Source: Candidatus Methanomethylophilaceae archaeon (GTDB taxonomy: Archaea; Thermoplasmatota; Thermoplasmata; Methanomassiliicoccales; Methanomethylophilaceae). Taken from it: a stretch of DNA of 6,691 nt. The notes below the pieces were generated by a model that was not told where the DNA came from, did no database searches, and was given only the letters and a program-made list of their open reading frames with translations. Shown piece by piece: positions 1 through 6,075 of this stretch. Made by a program: the position numbers and the translations under genes. The DNA lies in contig WOYN01000061.1 in the NCBI GenBank assembly GCA_011620825.1, forward strand, positions 1 to 6,691. The letters run 5' to 3'. Position 1 is the first letter of the stretch; the number at the start of each line of letters is the position of its first letter.

Positions 1-1129
1 CCTCGTAACAGAAGCAGGCGAGAGCATACTGGGAATTGGGCTCCCCGGCCTCGGCCGCGTCGGTGAACAACTGGACCGCTTTATCGTCGTCCTTTTCAAA
101 ATATGTACCGTTGGCGTACATGCATGCGAGGCAGTATTCGGCAGTGGCGTTGAACTGTTCGGATGCCTTACCAAACCATTTCGCCGCTTCCGCTAGGTTC
201 TTTTCCAATGCCTGGCCCTCGAAGCGCATGTTCGCATAGTCCAGCATCGCCTGGGAATGTCCCCTCTCACATGCTTCTGTCAGTAGCGCTATGGCCTTCG
301 CCGGGTCTCTTGAAACGCCCTGCCCGTAAGCGTAAAGCATTCCGAGCTGGTACATCGAATCCGTCTCCCCCTGGTCCGCGGCCTTTGCGAAAAACATCGC
401 CGCCTTTTTGAAATCTGGGCGTCTGTCCGACAGATATAGGACGGCAAGATCGTGCTGTGCCTCCGGGTGGCCTGCGGCCGCGGCGGATTCGTACCATCTC
501 AGCGCCTCCTTCGGATTCCGTTTCACCCCGTTGATCCCGCGTTGATATGCATCGGCGACGTGAAACATTGCTTCCGCGTTACCTGCCTCGGCCGCCGACA
601 TGAGCCAGTATTTAGCCTTGTCTTTGTCCTTCGGGACGCCTTTGCCCATCAGGTACATGAAGCCGATCTTATTCTGGGCCGAGGCATCGCCCTTCTCCGC
701 ATTGACCGTGTACCAACGAACAGCTTCAGAGTGGTCCTTCTTGACGCATTTCTTACCATTGTCGTAGATATCAAAAAGTTTCGCGCATGCATCTGTGTCG
801 CGCTGTTCGCCCTTGAGCTTGAGCATTATGAGCGCATCTATCTTTTCATTGCCCCCGTCCCCTATCTCTGCCAGGGTACGGGCCGCCTGTTCGTTCCCTG
901 ATGCCGCAGATAAGGACATCAGTTCTATAGCGGCAGACCGGTCCTCAGGAAGTATGGTCCCAGTGTAAAGAAAAAGCGAGAAAAGGTAGGCGGCATCGGC
1001 ATCGCCGCCGGAAGACAGGTCCTCCAGCATGTAACATGCCTTCTTGAGGTCGTATTCTCTGCTCCCAACATCCATAAAGCGGAGTGATATGCTCTCTACT
1101 GAGAGACGGTCTGCGGTAACCTCTGACAT
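1..1129 (-). CDS. Sel1-repeat (TPR-like) protein, C-terminus beyond window
   Basis: An open frame of 376 codons reads without a stop from ATG at 1129 to the left window edge, so the C-terminus is missing. The first ~110 residues are helical and only loosely repeat-like (for example ALIMLKLKGE). From about residue 112 the protein is a run of ~36-residue Sel1-type alpha/alpha repeats, recognisable by blocks such as AQNKIGFMYLMGKGVPKD (151-168), EAMFHVADAYQRG (186-198), MYQLGMLYAYGQGVSRD (259-275) and AEYCLACMYANG (330-341). No signal peptide or membrane segment is seen, so it is probably cytoplasmic. Sel1 repeats form solenoids that bind other proteins; no catalytic motif is visible and the partner is unknown. 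GGTGA lies three bases before the ATG, matching part of the 16S anti-Shine-Dalgarno complement, and supports this start. The gene is divergent from a second Sel1-repeat gene. The family call is firm; the role is not known. Confidence 0.9.
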   Translation of the reverse strand, partial: MSEVTADRLSVESISLRFMDVGSREYDLKKACYMLEDLSSGGDADAAYLFSLFLYTGTILPEDRSAAIELMSLSAASGNEQAARTLAEIGDGGNEKIDALIMLKLKGEQRDTDACAKLFDIYDNGKKCVKKDHSEAVRWYTVNAEKGDASAQNKIGFMYLMGKGVPKDKDKAKYWLMSAAEAGNAEAMFHVADAYQRGINGVKRNPKEALRWYESAAAAGHPEAQHDLAVLYLSDRRPDFKKAAMFFAKAADQGETDSMYQLGMLYAYGQGVSRDPAKAIALLTEACERGHSQAMLDYANMRFEGQALEKNLAEAAKWFGKASEQFNATAEYCLACMYANGTYFEKDDDKAVQLFTDAAEAGEPNSQYALACFCYE

Positions 1130-1132
1130 ATT

Positions 1133-1137
1133 TCACC
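1133..1137 (-). promoter_or_regulatory. Ribosome binding site of the left Sel1 gene
   Basis: On the minus strand GGTGA sits three bases before the ATG at 1129. It matches part of the GGAGGTGATC sequence that pairs with the 16S 3' end. The spacing is short, so the match is suggestive only; the gene may instead be leaderless from the box at 1153-1166. Confidence 0.4.
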
Positions 1138-1152
1138 GATTATTGACGTTAC

Positions 1153-1166
1153 CTTTATTCCTTTCG
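1153..1166 (-). promoter_or_regulatory. Candidate BRE/TATA box for the left Sel1 gene
   Basis: The minus strand reads CGAAAG followed by GAATAAAG. This resembles an archaeal purine-rich BRE next to a TATA box, with the box centre about 27 bases from the ATG at 1129. That spacing would give a leaderless or nearly leaderless transcript. The box is a weak match to TTTAWATA. An alternative, GAATATCC near 1170-1177, would give a leader of about 20 bases containing the GGTGA motif. Confidence 0.35.
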
Positions 1167-1208
1167 TTTGGGATATTCGGCAATTAACTAGCTTTTCTGT
1201 TAAGTAAA

Positions 1209-1216
1209 GAATATAT
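1209..1216 (+). promoter_or_regulatory. TATA box, probably leaderless start of the 224-aa Sel1 gene
   Basis: GAATATAT is preceded by the purine-rich stretch AAGTAAA and its centre lies about 27 bases before the ATG at 1240. Archaeal transcription usually begins about 25 bases downstream of the box centre, so the transcript should begin at or next to the start codon. The lack of any Shine-Dalgarno motif in 1221-1239 agrees with a leaderless mRNA. Confidence 0.55.
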
Positions 1217-1239
1217 CCGAAACCGCGCTCTACTTCCGT

Positions 1240-1914
1240 ATGGGCGATATCCGGTCCGGTCCTAACAATGACCCAAGAGAATCTCTTGAGTGGGCCAAGG
1301 CTGTCCTTAGGGGCAGGTCCGAGAAAGACTATGCGCTCGCTTATTCCATCGTGGCCGACGCCGCAAAGGGCGGTTCCGAGGATGGCAAGTTCTGCCTCGG
1401 CCTCATGTACGCACGCGGCCAGGGTGTTACAAGGGATCTTTCCGCCGCGGCCGAATGGTTCTCTCGCGCAGCGGAAGGCGGCAGCCGCAGCGCCATGTAC
1501 TACCTGGGTAAGATGTACTTCCGCGGTTACGGCGTCAGCAAGGATGTGGCCAGGGCTGCAGAGTTATTCTCAGTGCCTGCCAAAGAAGGCGATGCCAGGG
1601 CCCAATACTCCCTGGGACTGATCTACTTCGAAGGCGATACCGTGGCCAGGGACCTCAATGAATCTGCCAAATGGGTCACCTTGGCCGCGGAGCGCGGCCA
1701 TGCCGATGCACAGTTCGTGCTGGGCCAGTTCTACAAGACCGGTTGCGGCGTCGACCGCAACATCAGCACATCCGTCGATTGGCTGGTATCCGCCGCAATG
1801 AACGGCAACAAGGGCGCGCAGATCCTCTTAGGTAATATGTACACAACGGGCGACGGAGTTCAGGTCGATCGCAACGAAGCCGACCGCTGGTACGATATGG
1901 CCGACGGCAAATGA
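1240..1914 (+). CDS. Sel1-repeat protein, complete, 224 residues
   Basis: A complete frame from ATG to TGA. After a ~45-residue helical lead-in there are about five Sel1-type repeats of ~36 residues at roughly 48-83, 84-119, 120-155, 156-191 and 192-222. Each has the core (A)xxxLGxxYxxGxGVxxD followed by A...W/LF...AAxxG, for example CLGLMYARGQGVTRD and YLGKMYFRGYGVSKD. The last repeat is short and ends in DRWYDMADGK. There is no signal peptide, membrane segment or catalytic motif, so a cytoplasmic protein-binding solenoid is the best reading and the partner is unknown. The ATG at 1240 is chosen because a TATA box lies at leaderless distance and no Shine-Dalgarno motif is present. The gene is divergent from the larger Sel1 gene on its left and convergent with fhs on its right, with two bases between the stop codons. 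Confidence 0.92.
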   Translation: MGDIRSGPNNDPRESLEWAKAVLRGRSEKDYALAYSIVADAAKGGSEDGKFCLGLMYARGQGVTRDLSAAAEWFSRAAEGGSRSAMYYLGKMYFRGYGVSKDVARAAELFSVPAKEGDARAQYSLGLIYFEGDTVARDLNESAKWVTLAAERGHADAQFVLGQFYKTGCGVDRNISTSVDWLVSAAMNGNKGAQILLGNMYTTGDGVQVDRNEADRWYDMADGK

Positions 1915-1916
1915 TC

Positions 1917-3587
1917 TCACTTCAGCCCCACGATCCTTCCGTCCGGCATGAGGTCCATGCGCATTGCGGCGGGGACCGACGGCAGGCCGGGCATGAGGGT
2001 CATAGAACCGCATACCGGAACGACGAACCCCGCTCCTGCGGAGAGCTGCACCTCCCTCACGTTGAGATCCCAGCCCCTTGGTGCCCCCTTTATCCTTGCA
2101 TTATCGGTCACAGATGCCTGGGTCTTTGCTATGCATACGGGCAGTCTTCCAAAACCGCGTTTCTCCAGTTCGGAAAGCGCCTTCTCCGCAGCGGCAGAAT
2201 ATGAAACCGTCCCGGCGCCGTATACTTTCTTCGCTACGGTCTCTATCTTTGATTTCAGAGTGGCGTCATCTTCGTAAAGGAGACTGAATTTCTTCGGTTT
2301 GGCACATTCTTCGACAACTGCCTCCGCAAGCTCCATGGCTCCCTCCCCTCCTTTCAAAAATGCCTCTGATCTGACGCACCGGACGCCGAGCGCCTTGCAC
2401 CGGGCACTTATGATATCCATCTGTTCTTCGGTGTCCGAGGAAAACCTATTGATGCTGACGACCAACGGCACACCGTAGAGCCTCATGTTCTCCACGTGCC
2501 TGTCCAGGTTTATCAGTCCTTCCCTAAGATTATCGACGGTCATCGTGCCATCATCCTTCAGGTCGGCACCGCCGTGCATCATGAGGGCGCGCACGGACGC
2601 AACTATGACTACACAGTCAGGGGACAGTCCGGACTGCCTGCATACTATGTCCATGAATTTCTCCCCTCCTAGGTCCGAAGCAAAACCGGCCTCTGTTACA
2701 ACGTAATCTCCAAGTTTCAGCGCCGATTTCGTGGCCAGTATGCTGTTCGCACCATGGGCGATATTCGCGAACGGAAACCCGTGAACGAACACGGGCTCGC
2801 CTTCCAGGGTCTGGACCAGGTTAGGACATATGGCATCCTTCAGAAGAACCATCATACCTCCGACGCAACCGAGGTTTCCGGCGGTTACCGGATCTCCTTC
2901 CATGTTGTACGCTACTACGATCCTCTCCAGTCTCGCTCGCAAATCTTCATATCCTGTAGAAAGTGCCAGAATGGCAGAAATTTCAGATGCAGACGTTATG
3001 AGGAAACCGCTTTCATGGGGGATGCCCCCGGCTGTACGGCCTCCGAGCCCGACAACGACATTCCTGAGCTCCCTTGCGTTCATGTCCATCGTCTTCTTCA
3101 GCACGATCCTCGTGGGATCGATGTTGAGCTCGTTCCCTTTCACAAGGTGGTTCTCTACGATTGCAGATAATAGATTGTGCGCAGCCGAAACCGCATGGAT
3201 ATCGCCGGTGAAGTGAAGGTCGATATTCCACATGGGATACACTTGGGACATCCCTCCTCCTGTGGCCCCTCCCTTTATACCGAACACTGGGCCCAACGAG
3301 GGCTCCCTCAGGGCTCCAACAACATTTTTGCCTATTTTCCCAAGACCTTGTATAAGCCCTATCGTGGTAACTGTCTTCCCTTCTCCGGCCGGAGTGGGGG
3401 TTACAGCGGTGACCATGATGAGCTTCCCGTTTTTGTTCCCCTCGAAGCGCTTGAGCACATCCAGCGGCACTTTGGCCATATACTTACCGTAAGGACTTAT
3501 GTCCTCGCCGCCGAGTCCGAGTTTGGATGCGATTTCTGAGATCGGTTCTGCTGCCGCCTCATAGGCAATCTCTATGTCGGTTTTCAT
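1917..3587 (-). CDS. fhs: Formate-tetrahydrofolate ligase (formyl-THF synthetase)
   Basis: Cytoplasmic enzyme joining formate to tetrahydrofolate with ATP to give 10-formyl-THF, the entry point of formate into folate-linked one-carbon metabolism. From ATG at 3587 the protein is 556 residues, close to the ~556-560 usual for the family. The frame stays open to an ATG at 3638, adding 17 residues that do not resemble the family; MKTDIEIAYEA aligns with the normal N-terminus, so 3587 is preferred, although neither start has a good Shine-Dalgarno motif. Numbering from 3587, a P-loop-like PTPAGEGKT is at 64-72, REPSLGP with the conserved Arg at 94, GIKGGATGGGM at 103-113, LHFTGDIHAV at 124-133, and VASVRALMMHGG at 329-340 (second family signature, with Met 336 where Lys is usual). 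Residues 406 and 410 are Arg and Phe where the Moorella enzyme has Leu and Trp in the folate pocket. No disruption is seen, and folD or other folate genes are not in the window. Confidence 0.97.
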   Translation of the reverse strand: MKTDIEIAYEAAAEPISEIASKLGLGGEDISPYGKYMAKVPLDVLKRFEGNKNGKLIMVTAVTPTPAGEGKTVTTIGLIQGLGKIGKNVVGALREPSLGPVFGIKGGATGGGMSQVYPMWNIDLHFTGDIHAVSAAHNLLSAIVENHLVKGNELNIDPTRIVLKKTMDMNARELRNVVVGLGGRTAGGIPHESGFLITSASEISAILALSTGYEDLRARLERIVVAYNMEGDPVTAGNLGCVGGMMVLLKDAICPNLVQTLEGEPVFVHGFPFANIAHGANSILATKSALKLGDYVVTEAGFASDLGGEKFMDIVCRQSGLSPDCVVIVASVRALMMHGGADLKDDGTMTVDNLREGLINLDRHVENMRLYGVPLVVSINRFSSDTEEQMDIISARCKALGVRCVRSEAFLKGGEGAMELAEAVVEECAKPKKFSLLYEDDATLKSKIETVAKKVYGAGTVSYSAAAEKALSELEKRGFGRLPVCIAKTQASVTDNARIKGAPRGWDLNVREVQLSAGAGFVVPVCGSMTLMPGLPSVPAAMRMDLMPDGRIVGLK

Positions 3588-3705
3588 AATACCAAGAATC
3601 GAAGCGGGTCTGCCGTTAATAAAGGGTACGTGGGGCATTGTCTGCCGGCGTCAGGATTTTAATGCGGACGATTGTTTTTACATGCAGAGCCTGGCGGTAT
3701 TTTCT

Positions 3706-3719
3706 AGCTCTATATACAA
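3706..3719 (-). promoter_or_regulatory. Candidate TATA box for fhs
   Basis: The minus strand carries TTGTATATAG within this segment, the strongest TATA-like sequence upstream of fhs. It would start transcription near 3688 and give a leader of about 100 bases before the ATG at 3587. Two weaker boxes, TGTAAAAACA (near 3673-3682) and TTAAAA (near 3657-3662), would give shorter leaders, so the promoter is not settled. If the TTAAAA box is the one used, the ATG at 3638 would lie outside or at the very end of the transcript. Confidence 0.35.
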
Positions 3720-3729
3720 CATAATTGTA
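3715..3729. promoter_or_regulatory. Short palindrome between fhs and pdxS, possible operator
   Basis: TACAA and TTGTA flank a five-base spacer (CATAA), forming a 15-base inverted repeat in the divergent fhs-pdxS promoter region. It overlaps the candidate fhs TATA box. A further TACAA follows at 3728-3732. The arms are only five bases long in AT-rich DNA, so chance is a real alternative. Confidence 0.2.
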
Positions 3730-3750
3730 CAAATATGTGCTACGATGATA

Positions 3751-3760
3751 TTAAGTATAC
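3751..3760 (+). promoter_or_regulatory. TATA box for pdxS
   Basis: TTAAGTATAC has its centre about 30 bases before the ATG at 3786. It would start transcription within a few bases of that codon, giving a leaderless or very short-leader mRNA. No Shine-Dalgarno motif lies between the box and the ATG. Confidence 0.5.
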
Positions 3761-3785
3761 CTTTTACTGATATAGAACCACAGTT

Positions 3786-4688
3786 ATGGAAAAAAGTGAT
3801 TTCATGGACAAGAACAGGTACGAGATTAACAAGGAATTCGCAAGGAAACTGGCCGGCGGCGTGATAATGGACGTCACTACTCCCGAACAGGCAAAGATTG
3901 CAGAAAATGCGGGCGCCTGCGCAGTTATGGCCTTAGAGCGGGTACCTGCGGACATCCGCGCCGAAGGCGGGGTATCGAGGATGAGCGACCCGAAGATGAT
4001 AAAATCGATACAGGAAGCAGTATCTATACCGGTGATGGCCAAATGCCGCATCGGACACTTTGTCGAAGCCCAGGTCCTTGAAGCAATCGGTATAGATTGC
4101 ATCGACGAAAGCGAAGTCCTTTCGCCCGCAGATGATATCTACCACATAAACAAGACTGCATTCAATTCACCGTTCGTCTGCGGAGCCAGGGACCTCGGCG
4201 AAGCCCTCAGAAGGATAGCTGAGGGAGCCGCCATGATCCGGACCAAGGGAGAAGCCGGAACAGGAGATGTTGTCCAGGCAGTAAGCCACATGCGCATAAT
4301 AAACTCCGAAATACGCTATATAAAGACCGTGATGGAAGACGAGCTGTACGAGACCGCAAAGGAGATGCAGGTCCCATTGGACCTGGTAAAGTATGTGCAC
4401 GAGCACGGCAAATTGCCGGTCGTGAACTTCGCCGCAGGCGGAGTGGCAACCCCTTCGGATGCAGCCTTGATGATGCAGCTCGGCTCGGACGGAGTCTTTG
4501 TTGGCTCAGGCATATTCCGGTCCGGAGACCCGGCGAAACGCGCCTCGGCCATCGTGAGGGCCGTAGCCAACTTCGACAAGCCCGAAATAATCGCCGAAGT
4601 GTCATACGACATCGGAAAGGCAATGGTCGGAATAAGCATGGAAGAGTTGTCGCTCCGCGGTACCAAGATGGCAGACCGCGGTCAGTGA
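3786..4688 (+). CDS. pdxS: Pyridoxal 5'-phosphate synthase, PdxS (lyase) subunit
   Basis: Synthase subunit of the DXP-independent PLP pathway. It condenses a pentose phosphate and glyceraldehyde 3-phosphate with ammonia, which the PdxT glutaminase partner supplies. The family is cytoplasmic, folds as a (beta/alpha)8 barrel and forms dodecamers. The 300 residues compare with ~294 in Bacillus. Asp29 (GVIMDV), Lys86 ([11 protein letters not shown]) and Lys154 (RTKGEAGTG) correspond to the catalytic Asp24, Lys81 and Lys149 of Bacillus. The family signature [19 protein letters not shown] (210-228) and the phosphate-binding FVGSGIF (238-244) are intact. The ATG at 3786 fits a nearly leaderless transcript. 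An in-frame ATG at 3804 (residue 7) is preceded by GTGAT at three bases and is an alternative; both leave the fold complete. Neither the upstream nor the next downstream gene is pdxT, so the glutaminase must be encoded elsewhere or ammonia used directly. The gene is divergent from fhs and is followed by a HAD pair after 82 bases. Confidence 0.97.
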   Translation: MEKSDFMDKNRYEINKEFARKLAGGVIMDVTTPEQAKIAENAGACAVMALERVPADIRAEGGVSRMSDPKMIKSIQEAVSIPVMAKCRIGHFVEAQVLEAIGIDCIDESEVLSPADDIYHINKTAFNSPFVCGARDLGEALRRIAEGAAMIRTKGEAGTGDVVQAVSHMRIINSEIRYIKTVMEDELYETAKEMQVPLDLVKYVHEHGKLPVVNFAAGGVATPSDAALMMQLGSDGVFVGSGIFRSGDPAKRASAIVRAVANFDKPEIIAEVSYDIGKAMVGISMEELSLRGTKMADRGQ

Positions 4689-4731
4689 ACGGACGCAACC
4701 TGCAGCCGTCAGTGAGCTCAGGTCGCGAGAA

Positions 4732-4737
4732 TGTATA
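4732..4737 (+). promoter_or_regulatory. Weak TATA-like element before the HAD pair
   Basis: TGTATA in the 82-base gap between pdxS and the first HAD gene would place a transcription start near 4760, about ten bases before the ATG at 4771. The match is poor and no terminator is visible after pdxS, so read-through from pdxS is at least as likely. Confidence 0.2.
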
Positions 4738-4770
4738 GCGGAAGACATGCTCAGTAGGAAAATCTGAATA

Positions 4771-5412
4771 ATGGCTAAGTCATCCCTATCGGAAATGAAG
4801 GGATATTCGCTATATATTTTCGACCTCGACGGTACGCTCGTCGATTCCACCAACGGACTCATCGTGTGCTATAGGAAGGCCCTTGATAAAATGGGACTGT
4901 TATACGACGAGTCCTGTCTGGCTGAATTCACCAGGGAACCGCTCTACGCAACGTTCAGCAGGTTCGAACGCCCTGGAATCGACTATAAGAAATTCGAAGA
5001 GGTCATGTTCGACGAGTACCGGCTTTCACTCGACCCAAACAGCTTCCCTTTCCCGGATGCCCGTTACACACTGCAGAGAATCGCCGATGAGGGCCTCCCG
5101 ATGTGCGTGGCCACCCGCAGCTCGAGCAAAAGGGCCAGGAACGTCATGACGATCCACAGGCTCATACAGTACATCGACCACATCGTGGGATATGACAACG
5201 TAACGAGACAGAAACCCGACCCGGAGTGTCTTAAGGTTTGCATGGCGTATTACGACATACGCAAGGACGAGGTCCTCTTTGTAGGAGACGGGGAGACCGA
5301 CATGATGGCGGCGGAGGCGTTCGGCATAGACGGGGCGCTGATAGACCGCAATGATTTGGGTGAGGGCTGCAGGTGCACATATAGAATAAAGAGCCTGAGG
5401 GAACTGTTTTGA
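4771..5412 (+). CDS. HAD-superfamily hydrolase, subfamily IA (phosphatase-like), first of pair
   Basis: A probable cytoplasmic phosphatase acting on a small phosphorylated metabolite; the substrate cannot be read from the sequence. All four HAD motifs are present: I, FDLDGT with nucleophile Asp18 and Asp20; II, Thr115 in VATRSSS; III, Lys148 in RQKPDPE; IV, VGDGETD with Asp173 and Asp177. The ~90 residues between motifs I and II form a helical C1-type cap, as in phosphoglycolate phosphatase and PpaX-like enzymes. Length (213) is normal for subfamily IA. The ATG at 4771 gives eight residues ahead of an in-frame ATG at 4795 (MKGYSLYIFDLDGT), which aligns better with the following paralogue. Only a weak AGGAAAA lies 12 bases before 4771, so either start is possible. 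The gene lies 82 bases after pdxS and overlaps the next HAD gene by four bases. A role in PLP or sugar-phosphate turnover is an inference from position only. Confidence 0.9.
   Translation: MAKSSLSEMKGYSLYIFDLDGTLVDSTNGLIVCYRKALDKMGLLYDESCLAEFTREPLYATFSRFERPGIDYKKFEEVMFDEYRLSLDPNSFPFPDARYTLQRIADEGLPMCVATRSSSKRARNVMTIHRLIQYIDHIVGYDNVTRQKPDPECLKVCMAYYDIRKDEVLFVGDGETDMMAAEAFGIDGALIDRNDLGEGCRCTYRIKSLRELF
5397..5402 (+). promoter_or_regulatory. Ribosome binding site fixing the TTG start of the second HAD gene
   Basis: GAGGGA lies six bases before the TTG at 5409, inside the last codons of the first HAD gene. The same frame has a TAG stop at 5382-5384 and no ATG or GTG between it and 5409. The TTG is therefore the only start that keeps the whole motif I of the protein. 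Confidence 0.65.
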
Positions 5413-6029
5413 ACTACGGCACCTACATTTTCGATTTCGACAATACGCTGTTCGATACCCGAGGAGGGTATGAAGCATGCTACAGAAAGGCGTTCGGGAT
5501 ATTCGGCATCGCCTATGATCCTTCAAAATATTACTGTTATATCAGAACGCCTCTCCATGCGATATTCGAAAAACACTATCCGGGGCGCCCGTGCAGGTAC
5601 CGTGAGTTCGTGGCCGAGTTCATGAAGGAGGCGGAGAACTCCGTCGTCGATACGACCGTTCCTTTTCCGGAAACGATAGAGTGCATCGAAAGGCTGGCAG
5701 ACTCGGGGAAGAAAATGGCGATCGTGTCCGGTTCGCCCGAGTCGTATATCAACGACATTCTGGACAACAACGACCTGAGAAGTCACTTCGGGACGATCAT
5801 CGGGTACGAGAACAGTCTGCGCCCTAAACCTGACCCGTATCCGATCGACCTCTGCCTGAAAAACCTCGGCACCAGACCCGACGGCTGCGTTTATATCGGG
5901 GATAGCCTGGACGACGTCACGGCGGCGAAACGCGCCGGCATCGGCAAGATACTCGTCGACCGTCACGGCGGCTATCGGGAAGGCGAGGCGGACCATGTCA
6001 TCTCGAACCTGATCGAACTATTGAGATGA
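5409..6029 (+). CDS. HAD-superfamily hydrolase, subfamily IA, second of pair (TTG start)
   Basis: A probable cytoplasmic phosphatase, paralogous to the gene before it. Motif I is FDFDNT (nucleophile Asp9, Asp11), motif II Ser107 in AIVSGSP, motif III Lys140 in RPKPDP, and motif IV YIGDSLDD with Asp165 and Asp169. A C1-type helical cap lies between motifs I and II. The 206 residues are of usual length and nothing is disrupted. Start is TTG, overlapping the upstream TGA as TTGA, with GAGGGA six bases upstream. This is a translationally coupled layout, so the two HAD proteins are expected to be made together and may act on related substrates or pair as subunits. Blocks shared with the first HAD protein include ACYRKA/VCYRKA after motif I, PFP before motif II and IIGYENSLRPKPDP/IVGYDNVTRQKPDP at motif III, pointing to an old tandem duplication. 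The substrate is unknown; phosphoglycolate-, pyrophosphate- or sugar-phosphate-type are family options. Confidence 0.9.
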   Translation: MNYGTYIFDFDNTLFDTRGGYEACYRKAFGIFGIAYDPSKYYCYIRTPLHAIFEKHYPGRPCRYREFVAEFMKEAENSVVDTTVPFPETIECIERLADSGKKMAIVSGSPESYINDILDNNDLRSHFGTIIGYENSLRPKPDPYPIDLCLKNLGTRPDGCVYIGDSLDDVTAAKRAGIGKILVDRHGGYREGEADHVISNLIELLR

Positions 6030-6042
6030 TGTCGTCCAGTCG

Positions 6043-6052
6043 ATATAATATA
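6043..6052 (+). promoter_or_regulatory. TATA box for the MFS transporter gene
   Basis: ATATAATATA is centred about 28 bases before the ATG at 6076. Transcription would begin at or within a few bases of the start codon. No Shine-Dalgarno motif is present in between (the stretch ends in ATTTTT), so a leaderless mRNA separate from the HAD pair is likely. Confidence 0.55.
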
Positions 6053-6075
6053 GCACGCCTCTGTTTCGAATTTTT

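Noticed and set aside
452..901. Plus-strand open frame of 149 codons opposite the left Sel1 gene
   Set aside because: It lies wholly inside a clearly coding Sel1 frame on the minus strand, has no recognisable domain and no promoter or ribosome binding site.
1..1129. Left Sel1 gene as a frameshifted pseudogene
   Set aside because: The translation was followed codon by codon from 1129 to the edge with no stop and the repeat pattern stays in register throughout.
2754..3170. Plus-strand open frame of 138 codons inside fhs
   Set aside because: It is a shadow of fhs, whose protein is conserved throughout this stretch; the translated text shows no domain.
3608..3647. Eight-base direct repeat GTCTGCCG at 3608-3615 and 3640-3647 upstream of fhs
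   Set aside because: Two short copies 32 bases apart could be chance; no third copy or symmetric site supports an operator or riboswitch.
4207..4698. Minus-strand open frame of 163 codons opposite pdxS
   Set aside because: Its arginine- and serine-rich, low-information composition is typical of an antisense shadow; pdxS is certain here.
4689..4770. Possible terminator or hairpin between pdxS and the first HAD gene
   Set aside because: Only 5-6 base complementary stretches around TGAGCTCA are visible and there is no poly-T run, so a terminator is not supported.
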